A stretch of 23,401 bases of DNA from CAYXEN01 sp964464035 (GCA_964464035.1 CAYXEN010000042.1:1-23401), one strand, 5' to 3'. Shown: positions 7,828 through 15,822, numbered from the stretch's first letter. The notes: generated from the letters alone by a model not told the origin. A program made the numbers and translations.

Positions 7828-8981
7828 GGCGATACCCTCATTTCGCTGAAGAACACGAAGTGCGAATAGTCCAACACAGGATCGTTCGATACCGTGCGTT
7901 CGTAAATCGGCCCCATTCTGAGCAACGCTGAATCCGCTATCTTGACGGCGACCACTACTCCGGCATCGTGATACTTGTTCTCGGTCGCGGAGCCGGACGG
8001 CGCGTAGTTGTCGTATATTCTCCTCCCGAACGAATAGTCGAGCTCCATGTTCACGTGCTTGTTGATCCTGAAACTCAATCTATCTTCGACCATCCACTGG
8101 TTGTATGCGTAGAAACCCTCGAACAGATCCGCACGATATCTATAACTGACCCCCGCCTCGTTCTCGACTCCCTTGCGCGCGTAAGCCCCCGACAACTTGA
8201 AATCCCAAAACCGGTACCGGCGTTTCTCTCCCGGGTAGGAGGCTCCCTGTCTATCGCGGGCACTGCGGTTCGCATATACACGATCGCGCCATTTCAGGCC
8301 GCCTTCCAACATGAAATGTCTCGTTATGTCCCTGGAGACGCCCAAGAAAACACCGAACTCGACATCATCGAGCTTGTTGTAGGGTGGAACGTCGGGATTG
8401 CGTGAGTCCGTGTAATCTTCCCTCTTGACGAAGATATTTCCGGTGATCGCCGAACGCCGGGTGGGGTTGGAAGCAACAGCCATTTCGAGATCGGTTTGGA
8501 ACAGTGAAGGAAGTTCGCCGAACGGAAGATCCTTCGCCACGGTCCCCACGCGGATCTCCTCACGTATCGATCGCCTCAAGAACAACTCGCGCGAGTATCG
8601 GTTAGCAAGACTCATCGAGAAAGTGGTCTTACTCTTGAACGTACCCTTCCGTCTTTCCCTTATCGTGTTCTTGAACCTAAACAGCAAGGAGCCGCGCATT
8701 CGATCTGCGGTCGAGCTTGAGGGGAACCATTTGAAATCGAACGCGGGTACGAGCTTCAACGACCCGGCCGGGCCGAAAGAGGCGCTCTTCATCCTGGCGC
8801 CGACCCGGGCATAGTACGCGCCGACCTGGTCCGCCCCGGGGATATCGCCGATTTCGAAGACATTCGAGTCGTAACCCTGTTTGAACCGGATGGCCAACTT
8901 GCCGGCTTTTGCCGAAGCAGCAAGGCCGGATGCAACTGTCAATATGCAAACAAGTAATGTAAGAAATCCCGATTTCCTCAT
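7824..8981 (-). CDS. Outer-membrane beta-barrel-like protein of unknown family
   Basis: The 385-residue precursor begins with a signal peptide (hydrophobic 6-22, likely cleavage after AKA near 26). The mature part consists of alternating hydrophobic and polar beta-strand-like segments rich in aromatic and charged residues, for example FRFKNTIRERR, HVNMELDYSFGRRIYDN and HDAGVVVAVKI. It ends in a strand-like segment, FVFFSEMRV. The opening FKQGYDSNVFE resembles the first strand of porin-like barrels in which a repeated Y/F-DSN motif follows signal cleavage. No named family is claimed. It is the first gene of a probable operon with a glycerophosphotransferase, an exporter and a nucleotidyltransferase, so it may be the outer-membrane partner for surface display. 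The ATG at 8981 has TAGGAG 6 nt upstream. Confidence 0.72.
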   Translation of the reverse strand: MRKSGFLTLLVCILTVASGLAASAKAGKLAIRFKQGYDSNVFEIGDIPGADQVGAYYARVGARMKSASFGPAGSLKLVPAFDFKWFPSSSTADRMRGSLLFRFKNTIRERRKGTFKSKTTFSMSLANRYSRELFLRRSIREEIRVGTVAKDLPFGELPSLFQTDLEMAVASNPTRRSAITGNIFVKREDYTDSRNPDVPPYNKLDDVEFGVFLGVSRDITRHFMLEGGLKWRDRVYANRSARDRQGASYPGEKRRYRFWDFKLSGAYARKGVENEAGVSYRYRADLFEGFYAYNQWMVEDRLSFRINKHVNMELDYSFGRRIYDNYAPSGSATENKYHDAGVVVAVKIADSALLRMGPIYERTVSNDPVLDYSHFVFFSEMRVSP

Positions 8982-9040
8982 ACCGATCTCCTAGGTTGGA
9001 AACGCGTATCCATAGGCATACAAAGGGACGAGCCGGCGAG

Positions 9041-9068
9041 ACAATGAGTGCATCTGGAACGTTTTCAA
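9041..9068 (-). promoter_or_regulatory. Candidate promoter for the operon starting at 8981
   Basis: On the minus strand, TTGAAA (9068-9063) is followed after 16 bp by CATTGT (9046-9041). The -35 box matches five of six consensus bases, but the -10 box only three. It lies about 60 bp upstream of the ATG at 8981, a plausible leader length. The weak -10 makes this tentative. Confidence 0.28.
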
Positions 9069-9282
9069 TCAGTTATGACCTGTGTACACGTGTTCCGTCG
9101 GCAACCGGGCGAAGAAACCGCTTTCTGATGGGCAAATTCCATTCCACTCACCCGGCCGGCCGGCCCGACGCGGGGATACGGGTACCATGACTCGAACCAT
9201 CCAGATTGCTTTGCACAAGAACCGATGTTGTCAAGTCGCCGCATTTGTAGCTCCCGGACGGCCGCTTGAGATCCCGAAAAAG

Positions 9283-9315
9283 TTGTCGAATGTATGCAGT
9301 TCATTTTCATATAAT
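9283..9315 (+). promoter_or_regulatory. Candidate promoter element upstream of the SIMPL gene
   Basis: A perfect -10-like TATAAT lies at 9310-9315, about 120 bp before the SIMPL start. The best upstream box, TTGTCG at 9283-9288, is 21 bp away, too far for a standard sigma-70 spacer. Only the -10 match is persuasive. Confidence 0.3.
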
Positions 9316-9438
9316 CATGTATCCAATGAGAGATATGAATGCTATCAACTTTGCCCTGCGATGGACCACAGCTGCCTGCGGCTGACAAGCCGGACACAAG
9401 GGGCACAAGAGAGTCAGACCAAAATAGGAGGAACCACT

Positions 9439-10092
9439 ATGGCCCACCAACCGACTATATCCGTAAGAGGCGTCGGCCACGTCAGCATGGAACCGGACGT
9501 GACCGTGATCTCGTTCGAATTGTCCGCTCTGAACTACGAATACCTGAAGAGCGTCAACGACCTCAACGAGGCTGTGGCGAGCCTTCGGGATAAGTTGGCC
9601 GGCGCGGGCGTCGATCCGAAGCAGCTGAAGACAAGCCGCTTCAGCATCGACGCCGACTACCGCTATACCGAAAAGAAGAACGTCTTCAACGGCTGGCTGG
9701 CCAAACACGATATGCGGCTGGAACTTCCAGTGGATCGCGAGCAACTGAATCGCGCGTTCGAAGCAATAGTGACGAGCAAGTCCCAGGCGGAATTCCGCAT
9801 AAGGTTCGAAGTGCGGGACAAGGCGGCCCTGCGTGAGGCCGTGTTATCGGAAGCGACACGGGTTGCCCGCAGAAACGCGGAGGCGATCGCTCAGGCGGCC
9901 GGATACAGACTGGGTAAAGTGATTCGAATAGAGTATGATTGGTCGGAGATTCGTTTCCGATCAATAGATTACAGGTTGGCTTCGGGGCCGGAACCGGATG
10001 CCCTGCAAGCACCGGACATCGAGCCGGAAGACGTCGACGCGCATGACTCGGTGACCGTGGTTTGGGAATTGGTCGAGGAGGCGGCAACCTGA
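9439..10092 (+). CDS. SIMPL (DUF541) domain protein
   Basis: The 217-residue product is a single SIMPL/DUF541 domain from end to end. It opens with TISVRGVGHVSMEPDVTVIS, the usual first strand, and contains the helical segment EATRVARRNAEAIAQAAGY. It closes with the conserved DAHDSVTVVWEL. Many family members (BP26/OMP28, YggE) carry signal peptides; this one shows none, so it is probably cytoplasmic. Molecular function is poorly defined in the family, with links to oxidative stress and, in eukaryotes, to signalling. The ATG at 9439 has AGGAGG 7 nt upstream, which settles the start. It appears to be monocistronic: the next gene is 137 bp away and degraded at its start. Confidence 0.88.
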   Translation: MAHQPTISVRGVGHVSMEPDVTVISFELSALNYEYLKSVNDLNEAVASLRDKLAGAGVDPKQLKTSRFSIDADYRYTEKKNVFNGWLAKHDMRLELPVDREQLNRAFEAIVTSKSQAEFRIRFEVRDKAALREAVLSEATRVARRNAEAIAQAAGYRLGKVIRIEYDWSEIRFRSIDYRLASGPEPDALQAPDIEPEDVDAHDSVTVVWELVEEAAT

Positions 10093-10229
10093 AGCTGCGA
10101 AGCCTGACTCACCACTCGTGATTCGGCCGGACTACACAAGGATCTCCAATTAAGTCCGGTTCGATCCACCTACCGCCGGCGCTCTGTAATCGCTCTCCTC
10201 GATCGATAATCTTCCCTGGGAGGTAGCTC

Positions 10230-11432
10230 TCGCCAAAGCTTGTCGTTTTCATATGCATTCTTGCAACGTCGCTTCTCCTGTTTTCACCCGGATTCGACAA
10301 TGGATTCAGGCAGGACGACCACGTCTTTTTCGCGCGGTCTCAGTCCACGGCGGATCCGATTGACGTCCTCAGGCCGGACTCGTCCTTCGCATTCTATCGG
10401 CCCGGCGCGAGGCTGCTGTTCTGGGCCGAAGTCCGCGCTTTCGGGACACACACAGGCGCTTACATCGTATGGAACGCTTTTCTTCACGCTCTCGTCGCGT
10501 TCGCCCTTTTCTGCTTCTCGCTCGTAGTGTTGCGTTCCCGGCGCGTCGCACTGACGGCGGCCCTTGCCTTCGCGGCCGGTATCGGACACTTCGGCAAGCA
10601 GGTGTTATGGGCCTCATCAAGCGGCGCCATAACGAGCATCCTGTTAGTCATCGCAGGCATCACCGGTTTCGAAGTGCTGATCTCGCGCGATTCCCGGTCG
10701 CCGTTGGCTTGGACGGCATTCGTATCCGCATGCTTGTTGGCCCCGGCATTTCACGAAATCGGTCACCTGGTTCCGGTTCTTATTGCTGCCGCATGGCTTC
10801 TTCGCCCTCCTATGCAAAACAGACGAAGAGAAGCCGGGTATGACACGCATCTTCTCCGTACGCTTCTCGCCATGTCGGTCGCCGTGGCGGCATCGAGTGC
10901 CTGGTGGTTTCTGCGAACCCATCTACCCGAGATGCGATCCGTCTACGGTGATATTTCTCGGCAGTTTCTTGCCGGGTTGCCGAAGAGCATTCGCTATCTC
11001 GGGTTGATGGTCATACCTGTTCAAGCGACGGATGTGCTGCCCGCATTCTTGTCTCGGACTATCGCGCAAATGGCGTTTCCGATGCAATGGCTTGTGGGAG
11101 GAATCGCCGGCGTCGCCGGCGCGGTGGTTGCGTGGCGTGTGCGTGACTATCGAGAGCCGTTCGCGTTCACGATGATCATGCTGGCGGCGATCGGAACGGT
11201 CGCGGTTCCGCATGTGTGGCTCGAACTGCGCTACACGTATTTTGCGGCTCCGTGGTTCTGCATGTTTCTAGCCCTCGTGTCCCTACAGGTCCGTCACCGC
11301 CGGGTCGCGATTACAGCCGCCCTGCTCATGATTGTCTGCACCATCACGATAACATGGATCCTCGAGCACAAATACGACCTTTCATCCACGCCCGCACGTG
11401 TATCGCGATCCACCGGTGTCCTCATGCATTGA
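10230..11432 (+). pseudogene. Polytopic membrane glycosyltransferase-like protein (PMT/GT39-like) without a canonical start codon
   Basis: The frame translates into a multi-helix membrane protein. The first helix (VVFICILATSLLLF) is followed by a loop with FRQDDHVFFARS, then SSFAFYRPGARLLFWAEVRAFG and WNAFLHALVAF. A short first helix, an acidic DD pair in the first outer loop and a FYRP-like segment are typical of GT-C enzymes that use lipid-linked sugars. The first in-frame GTG, at 10527, lies inside this conserved part, and no ATG, GTG or TTG lies between it and the TAG at 10224. A good ribosome site, GGAGGT (10219-10224), sits 5 nt before TCG at 10230, so one C-to-T change would give a TTG start there. 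The coordinates use that point. It may be a pseudogene with a damaged start, a sequencing error or a rare start codon. About 400 residues are readable and the rest is intact. Confidence 0.55.
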
Positions 11433-11469
11433 CAGCGGAAACGACTTTCGGCGCGGCATCGAGCTTGTG

Positions 11470-11498
11470 TTGTCCCCCGCGGGAAAGCATGTTATAAT
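11470..11498 (+). promoter_or_regulatory. Sigma-70-like promoter of the deoxysugar cluster
   Basis: TTGTCC (11470-11475) and a perfect TATAAT (11493-11498) are separated by exactly 17 bp. This places transcription about 40 bp before the rfbC-like start. A perfect 8-bp palindrome, CCCGCGGG (11476-11483), occupies the spacer and could bind a regulator, though it may be chance in GC-rich DNA. Confidence 0.6.
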
Positions 11499-11543
11499 GG
11501 CTTTTGCATCGATAAGCCTTTTGCCAGAAACCAAGGAGGCGTA

Positions 11544-12119
11544 ATGCAGATAGAGGTCGTTTCCAGGCATCTCTCGGACGGGGTGGTGGTCATCAAGCCG
11601 CAGGTATTCGAGGATGAAAGAGGCTTCTTCCTGGAGAGCTATCGCGCGGACCAATTCAAGGAGATCGGTCTTCCCGGAAAATTCGTCCAGGACAACCACT
11701 CGGGATCCATTAAGGGCGTGCTCAGGGGGCTGCATTTCCAATGGGATCCGCCGATGGCCAAGTTGATGAGGGTCACGGTCGGCAAGGCCTACCTCGTCGC
11801 CGTCGACATAAGAAAAGGCTCCCCCACTCTCGGCAAATGGTTCGGCATAGAAGCTTCCGCGGAGAATCGCATCCAGGTCTTCGCCCAGGCGGGATTCGCC
11901 AGGGGATTCTGCGCGCTGAGTGACTTCGTGGAAGTCCAGTACAAGTGCACCGGCATCTACAACCCCGAGGGAGAATCGGGAATACTGTGGAGCGACCCTG
12001 CGATCGGCATCACCTGGCCGATCGATGATCCCATAATCTCCGCCAAGGACCAAGTCGCCCAGACGCTCGCCGAGTGGCTCGAAAAGCCTGAATCGGACAA
12101 CTTCACATATGGAGGATGA
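11544..12119 (+). CDS. rfbC: dTDP-4-dehydrorhamnose 3,5-epimerase family protein (RmlC/RfbC-like)
   Basis: The 191-residue protein is a cupin epimerase of RmlC type, of usual length. It has FEDERGFFLESYR, DNHSGSIKGVLRGLHFQ, GKAYLVAVDIR and VEVQYKCTGIYNPE. Catalytic H64 (LRGLH), K73 (MAKL) and Y133 (QYKCT) are present. The otherwise conserved histidine in GFAHGF is replaced by arginine (R120, GFARGF). RmlC converts dTDP-4-keto-6-deoxyglucose to dTDP-4-keto-L-rhamnose. The substitution may mark a subfamily with altered activity, for example a single-position epimerase. AAGGAGG lies 4 nt before the ATG at 11544. It is the first gene of a five-gene cluster, and the next gene starts 4 nt after its stop. 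Confidence 0.88.
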   Translation: MQIEVVSRHLSDGVVVIKPQVFEDERGFFLESYRADQFKEIGLPGKFVQDNHSGSIKGVLRGLHFQWDPPMAKLMRVTVGKAYLVAVDIRKGSPTLGKWFGIEASAENRIQVFAQAGFARGFCALSDFVEVQYKCTGIYNPEGESGILWSDPAIGITWPIDDPIISAKDQVAQTLAEWLEKPESDNFTYGG

Positions 12120-12123
12120 AAGA

Positions 12124-13092
12124 ATGAAAATCCTCGTAGCCGGAGGAGGAGGATACATCGGATCGGCCTTGGTGGCCAGGCTTGCGGACAGGGGATACGA
12201 AGTCGACGTTGTGGACCTGCTCTGGTTCGGCAATCACTTGCCCGAGGGAACGAGAGTGATCCGGAAAGACATATTCGACGTGCGAGAAGAGGAGCTCAAA
12301 GGATACGAGCAGGTGATATTCCTCGCCGGCTTGTCCAACGATCCCATGGCCGAGTATTCGCCGAGCCGCAACTTCATATACAACGCCGCGGCTCCTGCTT
12401 ACCTTTGCTACATCGCCAAGAGGGCGGGTGCGCGAAGGTTCATTTTCGCGGGCAGCTGTTCGGTCTACGGGTACACGGTCGACGAGCTCTACGACGAAGA
12501 TTCCCCGACCGTATGCAACTATCCCTACGGCATCTCCAAGATGCAGGGCGAACAGTCGATAATGCACATGGTCGACGAGAACTTTTCGGCGATAAGCCTC
12601 AGGCAGGGCACCGTGTGCGGCTACAGTCCCAGGATGAGGCTCGATCTCGTTATCAACACGATGTTCAAGAACGCAGTCACCGAGAAGACGATAACCGTCA
12701 ACAATCCCGCGATATGGCGCCCGGTCCTGAGCATCAAGGACGCGGTGAGCGCCTACATCCGTGCTGTCGAAGTGAACTACGACATATCCGGCATCTTCAA
12801 CGTCGCCTCCGGCAATTACACGGTGGGAGAGCTCGCCGACATCGTGAAAGACGTACTCGAGCGCGAGTACGACATGAAGATCAAGCTGGTCATCAACCAC
12901 ATCCAGGACTACCGGAACTACAAGGTCAAGATCGACAAGGCGAAAAACATGCTGAGCTTCAAGCCCAAGCACGACGCGGAGTCGATGGTCAAGGACCTCG
13001 TAGAAAACCGGAGCAAGTTCGAAGACATGGACAATCCCAACTATTACAACATCAAGGTTTTCAAGAAGCTGTTGGAAAGGGTGAAAAAATGA
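12124..13092 (+). CDS. NAD-dependent NDP-sugar epimerase/dehydratase (extended SDR)
   Basis: The 322-residue protein is an extended short-chain dehydrogenase. Residues 7-13 form the Rossmann loop GGGGYIG. The catalytic set is S111/S113 in AGSCSVYG and Y135xxxK139 in YGISK. The DE pair seen in the TDEVYG motif of dTDP-glucose 4,6-dehydratase (RmlB) is absent, so an epimerase or reductase role is more likely. The ATG at 12124 has GGAGG 8 nt upstream and is preferred over ATG 12109, which lies inside the preceding gene and has no ribosome site. Its stop overlaps the next gene's start (ATGA), implying coupled translation. The substrate is presumably the dTDP- or other NDP-sugar handled by its neighbours. 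Confidence 0.87.
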   Translation: MKILVAGGGGYIGSALVARLADRGYEVDVVDLLWFGNHLPEGTRVIRKDIFDVREEELKGYEQVIFLAGLSNDPMAEYSPSRNFIYNAAAPAYLCYIAKRAGARRFIFAGSCSVYGYTVDELYDEDSPTVCNYPYGISKMQGEQSIMHMVDENFSAISLRQGTVCGYSPRMRLDLVINTMFKNAVTEKTITVNNPAIWRPVLSIKDAVSAYIRAVEVNYDISGIFNVASGNYTVGELADIVKDVLEREYDMKIKLVINHIQDYRNYKVKIDKAKNMLSFKPKHDAESMVKDLVENRSKFEDMDNPNYYNIKVFKKLLERVKK

Positions 13093-13958
13093 AAGTCGCC
13101 GTCATAGGGGCGGGCGGCCAGCTCGGGAGCGAACTCCTCAAGCTGCTCCCTGCCCGCGGTTTCGAATGCATACCTCTTACGAGAGCCGAGCTGGACGTCA
13201 CTGACCCGGCGATGGTCTCTGAGCGCCTCGCGGAGCATGAACCGCAGATAGTGATAAACACGGCGGCCTACCACAAGGTGGACGAATGCGAGGACAACCC
13301 GGAAAAGACTCTGCTCGTGAACGCGGGCGGCGCCCGTAACGTCTCAATGGCCTGCAAGAGCATCGGCGCGGCCCACGTCTTCATCAGCACCGATTACGTT
13401 TTCGACGGCCGCAAGGCGAGCCCGTACGTCGAAACGGATCCTCCCAACCCCCTGAGCGTCTACGGCACCGGCAAGCTTGCAGCCGAGAACATGGTGAGGA
13501 TAACGCTCGCCGAGCATTTCATCATCCGATCGACCGGGCTCTACGGCATCGCGGGAAGCTCGGGCAAGGGCGGCAACTTCGTGGAGACCATGCTGAGGCT
13601 CGCCCGGGAAGGCAAGACCATCAAGGTCGTGGCCGACCAGGTTCTCACCCCGACGTACACGCTCGACCTGGCGGAAACGATCTCGGAGCTGATAAGAACC
13701 GAGGAATACGGCCTCTACCACGCCACCAACACCAGCCAATGCAGCTGGCACGAATTCGCTGCGAAGATATTCGAGCTTGCCGGCGTCGATGCCGATCTTC
13801 ACGAGACCACGTCGAAAGAGTTCGGCGCCCGGGCGATGCGCCCGCCGTATTCCGTACTGGACAACCTGCACTTGAGGGCGATCGGGCTGCCCGAGATGCG
13901 CCCGTGGCAGGAAGCCCTCGCCGCGTACATGGAGGAACGACGGCAACGTGAAGTCTAG
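13089..13958 (+). CDS. rfbD: dTDP-4-dehydrorhamnose reductase (RmlD/RfbD-like)
   Basis: The 289-residue protein matches RmlD in length and motifs: the Rossmann loop GAGGQLGSE (7-15), ELDVTDP near 34, NTAAYHKVDECE (57-68), STDYVFDG (100-107) and Y125xxxK129. RmlD reduces dTDP-4-keto-L-rhamnose to dTDP-L-rhamnose, and here it would act after the RmlC-like protein two genes upstream. The ATG at 13089 overlaps the stop of the previous gene by 4 nt. The frame is open well upstream, but that part lies inside the epimerase gene. The rmlA and rmlB activities must be encoded elsewhere for complete dTDP-rhamnose synthesis. Confidence 0.9.
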   Translation: MKVAVIGAGGQLGSELLKLLPARGFECIPLTRAELDVTDPAMVSERLAEHEPQIVINTAAYHKVDECEDNPEKTLLVNAGGARNVSMACKSIGAAHVFISTDYVFDGRKASPYVETDPPNPLSVYGTGKLAAENMVRITLAEHFIIRSTGLYGIAGSSGKGGNFVETMLRLAREGKTIKVVADQVLTPTYTLDLAETISELIRTEEYGLYHATNTSQCSWHEFAAKIFELAGVDADLHETTSKEFGARAMRPPYSVLDNLHLRAIGLPEMRPWQEALAAYMEERRQREV

Positions 13959-14796
13959 CCTTCCAAGGGTCTGCTGCATAGTTCTCTCCTACAACGACAA
14001 AGGTAATACGCTTGCATGCCTCGATTCGATGGGACGCTTGGACTATCCCAACCTGGAGATAGTCGTATCCGACAACGGATCGACCGACGGCACCCTCGAA
14101 GAGGTCAGGGCGAAGCATCCGGACGCGACGATCCTCGACAACGGCAATAATCTCTTCTGGGCCGGCGGTAACAACGAGGGTATCAAGTATGCGATGGCGA
14201 ACGCGGCGGATTATATTTTCCTTCTGAACAACGACATCGTCGTCGACCCCCGGCTAGTGAGCGAACTCGTCGAGGTCGGAGAGTCCGATCCCTCCGTCGG
14301 CATGCTTGGTCCCAAGATCTACTACCACGATCCCGGAGACGTGATCTGGTTCGCCGGGGCGGAGATCCATCTCTGGCGCGGGGTGATAAAGCACCTAGGC
14401 ATAAGGGAGAAAGACAGGGGCCAATACGACGAAATGAAGCCCACCGATTACGTAACGGGATGCGCCCTCATGGTCAAGCGCGAAGTGGTCGAGAGGATAG
14501 GACTCATCGATCCCGTGTATCTCGCCTATTGTGAAGACGTGGACTGGTCGTACCGCGCCCGTCTGGCCGGATACAAGCTCATGTACGTGCCGACCGCCGT
14601 GCTGTGGCACAAGATCGGCGGCTACTGGGGATCGGTCACGAAGAGAAAGATCAAGCAGAAGCTGAGGAGCCTCGGGATCTTTTTCTGGAGATATTCTCCC
14701 AAGCCGGCATGGATCTCGACGCTTCCGCTTTTCTTCGGGCTCGATGCCTTGCGCATAATTTTCAACATCCTTTCCGGCAGGATAAGGAACACCTAG
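13948..14796 (+). CDS. Family 2 glycosyltransferase, rhamnosyltransferase-like
   Basis: The 282-residue protein is a GT-A glycosyltransferase. It opens with VCCIVLSYND, then has SDNGSTDGT (41-49), the metal-binding LLNND (92-96), the acceptor-side DYVTGCALMVKREV and a catalytic-base-like YCEDVDWSYRARLAGY around E196-D197. These are typical of WbbL-like rhamnosyltransferases, which fits the rfbC/rfbD genes just upstream. The C-terminal 50 residues are hydrophobic and basic and may touch the membrane. The chosen GTG at 13948 overlaps the rfbD stop by 11 nt, with GGAGG 12 nt upstream. Rhamnose as the donated sugar is inference from context. Confidence 0.85.
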   Translation: MKSSLPRVCCIVLSYNDKGNTLACLDSMGRLDYPNLEIVVSDNGSTDGTLEEVRAKHPDATILDNGNNLFWAGGNNEGIKYAMANAADYIFLLNNDIVVDPRLVSELVEVGESDPSVGMLGPKIYYHDPGDVIWFAGAEIHLWRGVIKHLGIREKDRGQYDEMKPTDYVTGCALMVKREVVERIGLIDPVYLAYCEDVDWSYRARLAGYKLMYVPTAVLWHKIGGYWGSVTKRKIKQKLRSLGIFFWRYSPKPAWISTLPLFFGLDALRIIFNILSGRIRNT

Positions 14797-14804
14797 GCCC
14801 GGCC

Positions 14805-15755
14805 ATGGAAGAAATCAACTGCATATTCTGCGATCATCCGAACGAATCCGTTATAATAGAGGAAAACGGTTACAAGGGGAGAAAATGTTCGAGCTGCGGG
14901 CTCATCTACATATCGCCGCGCCCAACGTTCGAAGAGATAGTCGAGCTCTACAAGCGAAACAGCGCGCACCGGAGCGCGGAGGCCCACATTGCGGCGGAAT
15001 TCGCCCGGCGATTGTATGCGCGGCACACACTGCGGATAATCGGGGTTTTCAAGCCCGGCGGCAAGATCCTGGAACTCGGATCCGGCGCCGGCTATTTCCT
15101 CGACGAGGCGAGGAAGAGAGGCTATGAGCCGTTCGGCATAGAGTTCAATCCCGTACAAGCAAAGTTCATCAGGGAGAAGATGGGAATACCCTGCGAAGAG
15201 AAACCTCTCGATCCATCGTCTTTCGAGGGAACGCTCTTCGACGTAGTCTATCATTGCGACGTGATCAGCCATTTCTACGACCCGATCGCCGAGTTCGAAA
15301 AATTCAACGCTGTCCTGGCCAAGGGGGGATACGTCGTCTTCGAGACGGGCAATCTCGGAGAGGTCGAGCCGAGATACCTCGAGCACGTCTCCTGCTTCCA
15401 ATATCCCGACCACCTGTTCTTCTTCAACACCCGTAACCTCGAAGAACTCCTCTCGCGAACCGGCTTCGAGCTCGTGAGGATATATCGATATTCCATATTG
15501 CCCGAACTGCGCATCACCAACGCCCTCATGGGCGTCATCCTATATGCCAAGTATGGAAAGGCGGGGAAGAAATCAGCATCCGCGAGCGGATGCACCGCGC
15601 CCCCGACGGGAGGGCAGGTCGACTTTCCGCTGAAGAAGATCATCAAGAGAACCTGGAATTACTTCACCTATCTCGTGCGCTACAAGCTCGGCTCCGTCCT
15701 GCCCAAGGAAGGCCGACCGCAGACGATGATCGTCGTCGCGAGGAAACGCGACTGA
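14805..15755 (+). CDS. SAM-dependent methyltransferase with N-terminal zinc ribbon
   Basis: The 316-residue protein starts with a four-cysteine zinc ribbon (C6, C9, C28, C31). A class I methyltransferase fold follows: motif I ILELGSGAGY (88-97), an acidic residue in FGIEFN near 113, FDVVYHCDVISHFYDP as motif II/III and LAKGGYVVFETGN as motif IV/V. The C-terminal 80 residues are basic and aromatic with no clear domain. Such ribbon-methyltransferase proteins are common in polysaccharide clusters, where they methylate sugars. Next to the rhamnose-like pathway it may make an O-methyl sugar. The ATG at 14805 lies 8 nt after the glycosyltransferase stop, and its ribosome site is poor (AAGGA 16 nt away), so it may depend on coupled translation. 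Confidence 0.82.
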   Translation: MEEINCIFCDHPNESVIIEENGYKGRKCSSCGLIYISPRPTFEEIVELYKRNSAHRSAEAHIAAEFARRLYARHTLRIIGVFKPGGKILELGSGAGYFLDEARKRGYEPFGIEFNPVQAKFIREKMGIPCEEKPLDPSSFEGTLFDVVYHCDVISHFYDPIAEFEKFNAVLAKGGYVVFETGNLGEVEPRYLEHVSCFQYPDHLFFFNTRNLEELLSRTGFELVRIYRYSILPELRITNALMGVILYAKYGKAGKKSASASGCTAPPTGGQVDFPLKKIIKRTWNYFTYLVRYKLGSVLPKEGRPQTMIVVARKRD

Positions 15756-15792
15756 CGTCCGGGGTGATCCGAGCCGGAACGAGAAAAACCAA

Positions 15793-15822
15793 TTGACAAC
15801 GGCGCAATAATTCTGATAAAAT
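15793..15822 (+). promoter_or_regulatory. Strong sigma-70-like promoter of the large secreted protein
   Basis: A perfect TTGACA (15793-15798) is followed after 18 bp by TAAAAT (15817-15822), which matches five of six consensus bases. It lies about 70 bp upstream of the ATG at 15894 in a locally AT-rich stretch. The placement indicates that the secreted protein is transcribed independently of the sugar cluster. Confidence 0.62.

Larger units (their letters stand above)
8982..9438. other. Divergent intergenic region of 457 bp between the surface operon and the SIMPL gene
   Basis: No gene is supported here. A plus-strand frame is open from about 9082 into the SIMPL gene, but it has no ribosome site and an implausible composition. 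The stretch should hold the promoters for both flanking genes; the weak candidates are listed separately. A GC-rich palindromic run of alternating GGCC/CCGG lies at about 9152-9164. No riboswitch or structured RNA was recognised on either strand. Confidence 0.6.

Noticed and set aside
9000..9430. Search of the long intergenic region for a riboswitch or small RNA on either strand
   Set aside because: No known conserved core (GEMM, cobalamin, SAM, TPP) could be matched by eye; a covariance-model search would be needed to say more.
9082..9438. In-frame upstream extension of the SIMPL gene
   Set aside because: The domain begins right after ATG 9439, which has an ideal AGGAGG site; the extension has no ribosome site and no family match.
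10127..10159. Perfect 7-bp inverted repeat CCGGACT/AGTCCGG with a 19-nt loop
   Set aside because: The loop is long and no T-run follows; this is expected by chance in GC-rich intergenic DNA.
12103..12972. A minus-strand frame opposite the NDP-sugar epimerase
   Set aside because: A valine/aspartate-rich shadow of a clear SDR gene.
14852..14857. Perfect TATAAT
   Set aside because: It lies inside the methyltransferase coding region with no suitable -35 box or downstream start.
15758..15778. Short TCCGG/CCGGA stem after the methyltransferase stop codon
   Set aside because: Only five base pairs and no T-run; too weak to call a terminator.
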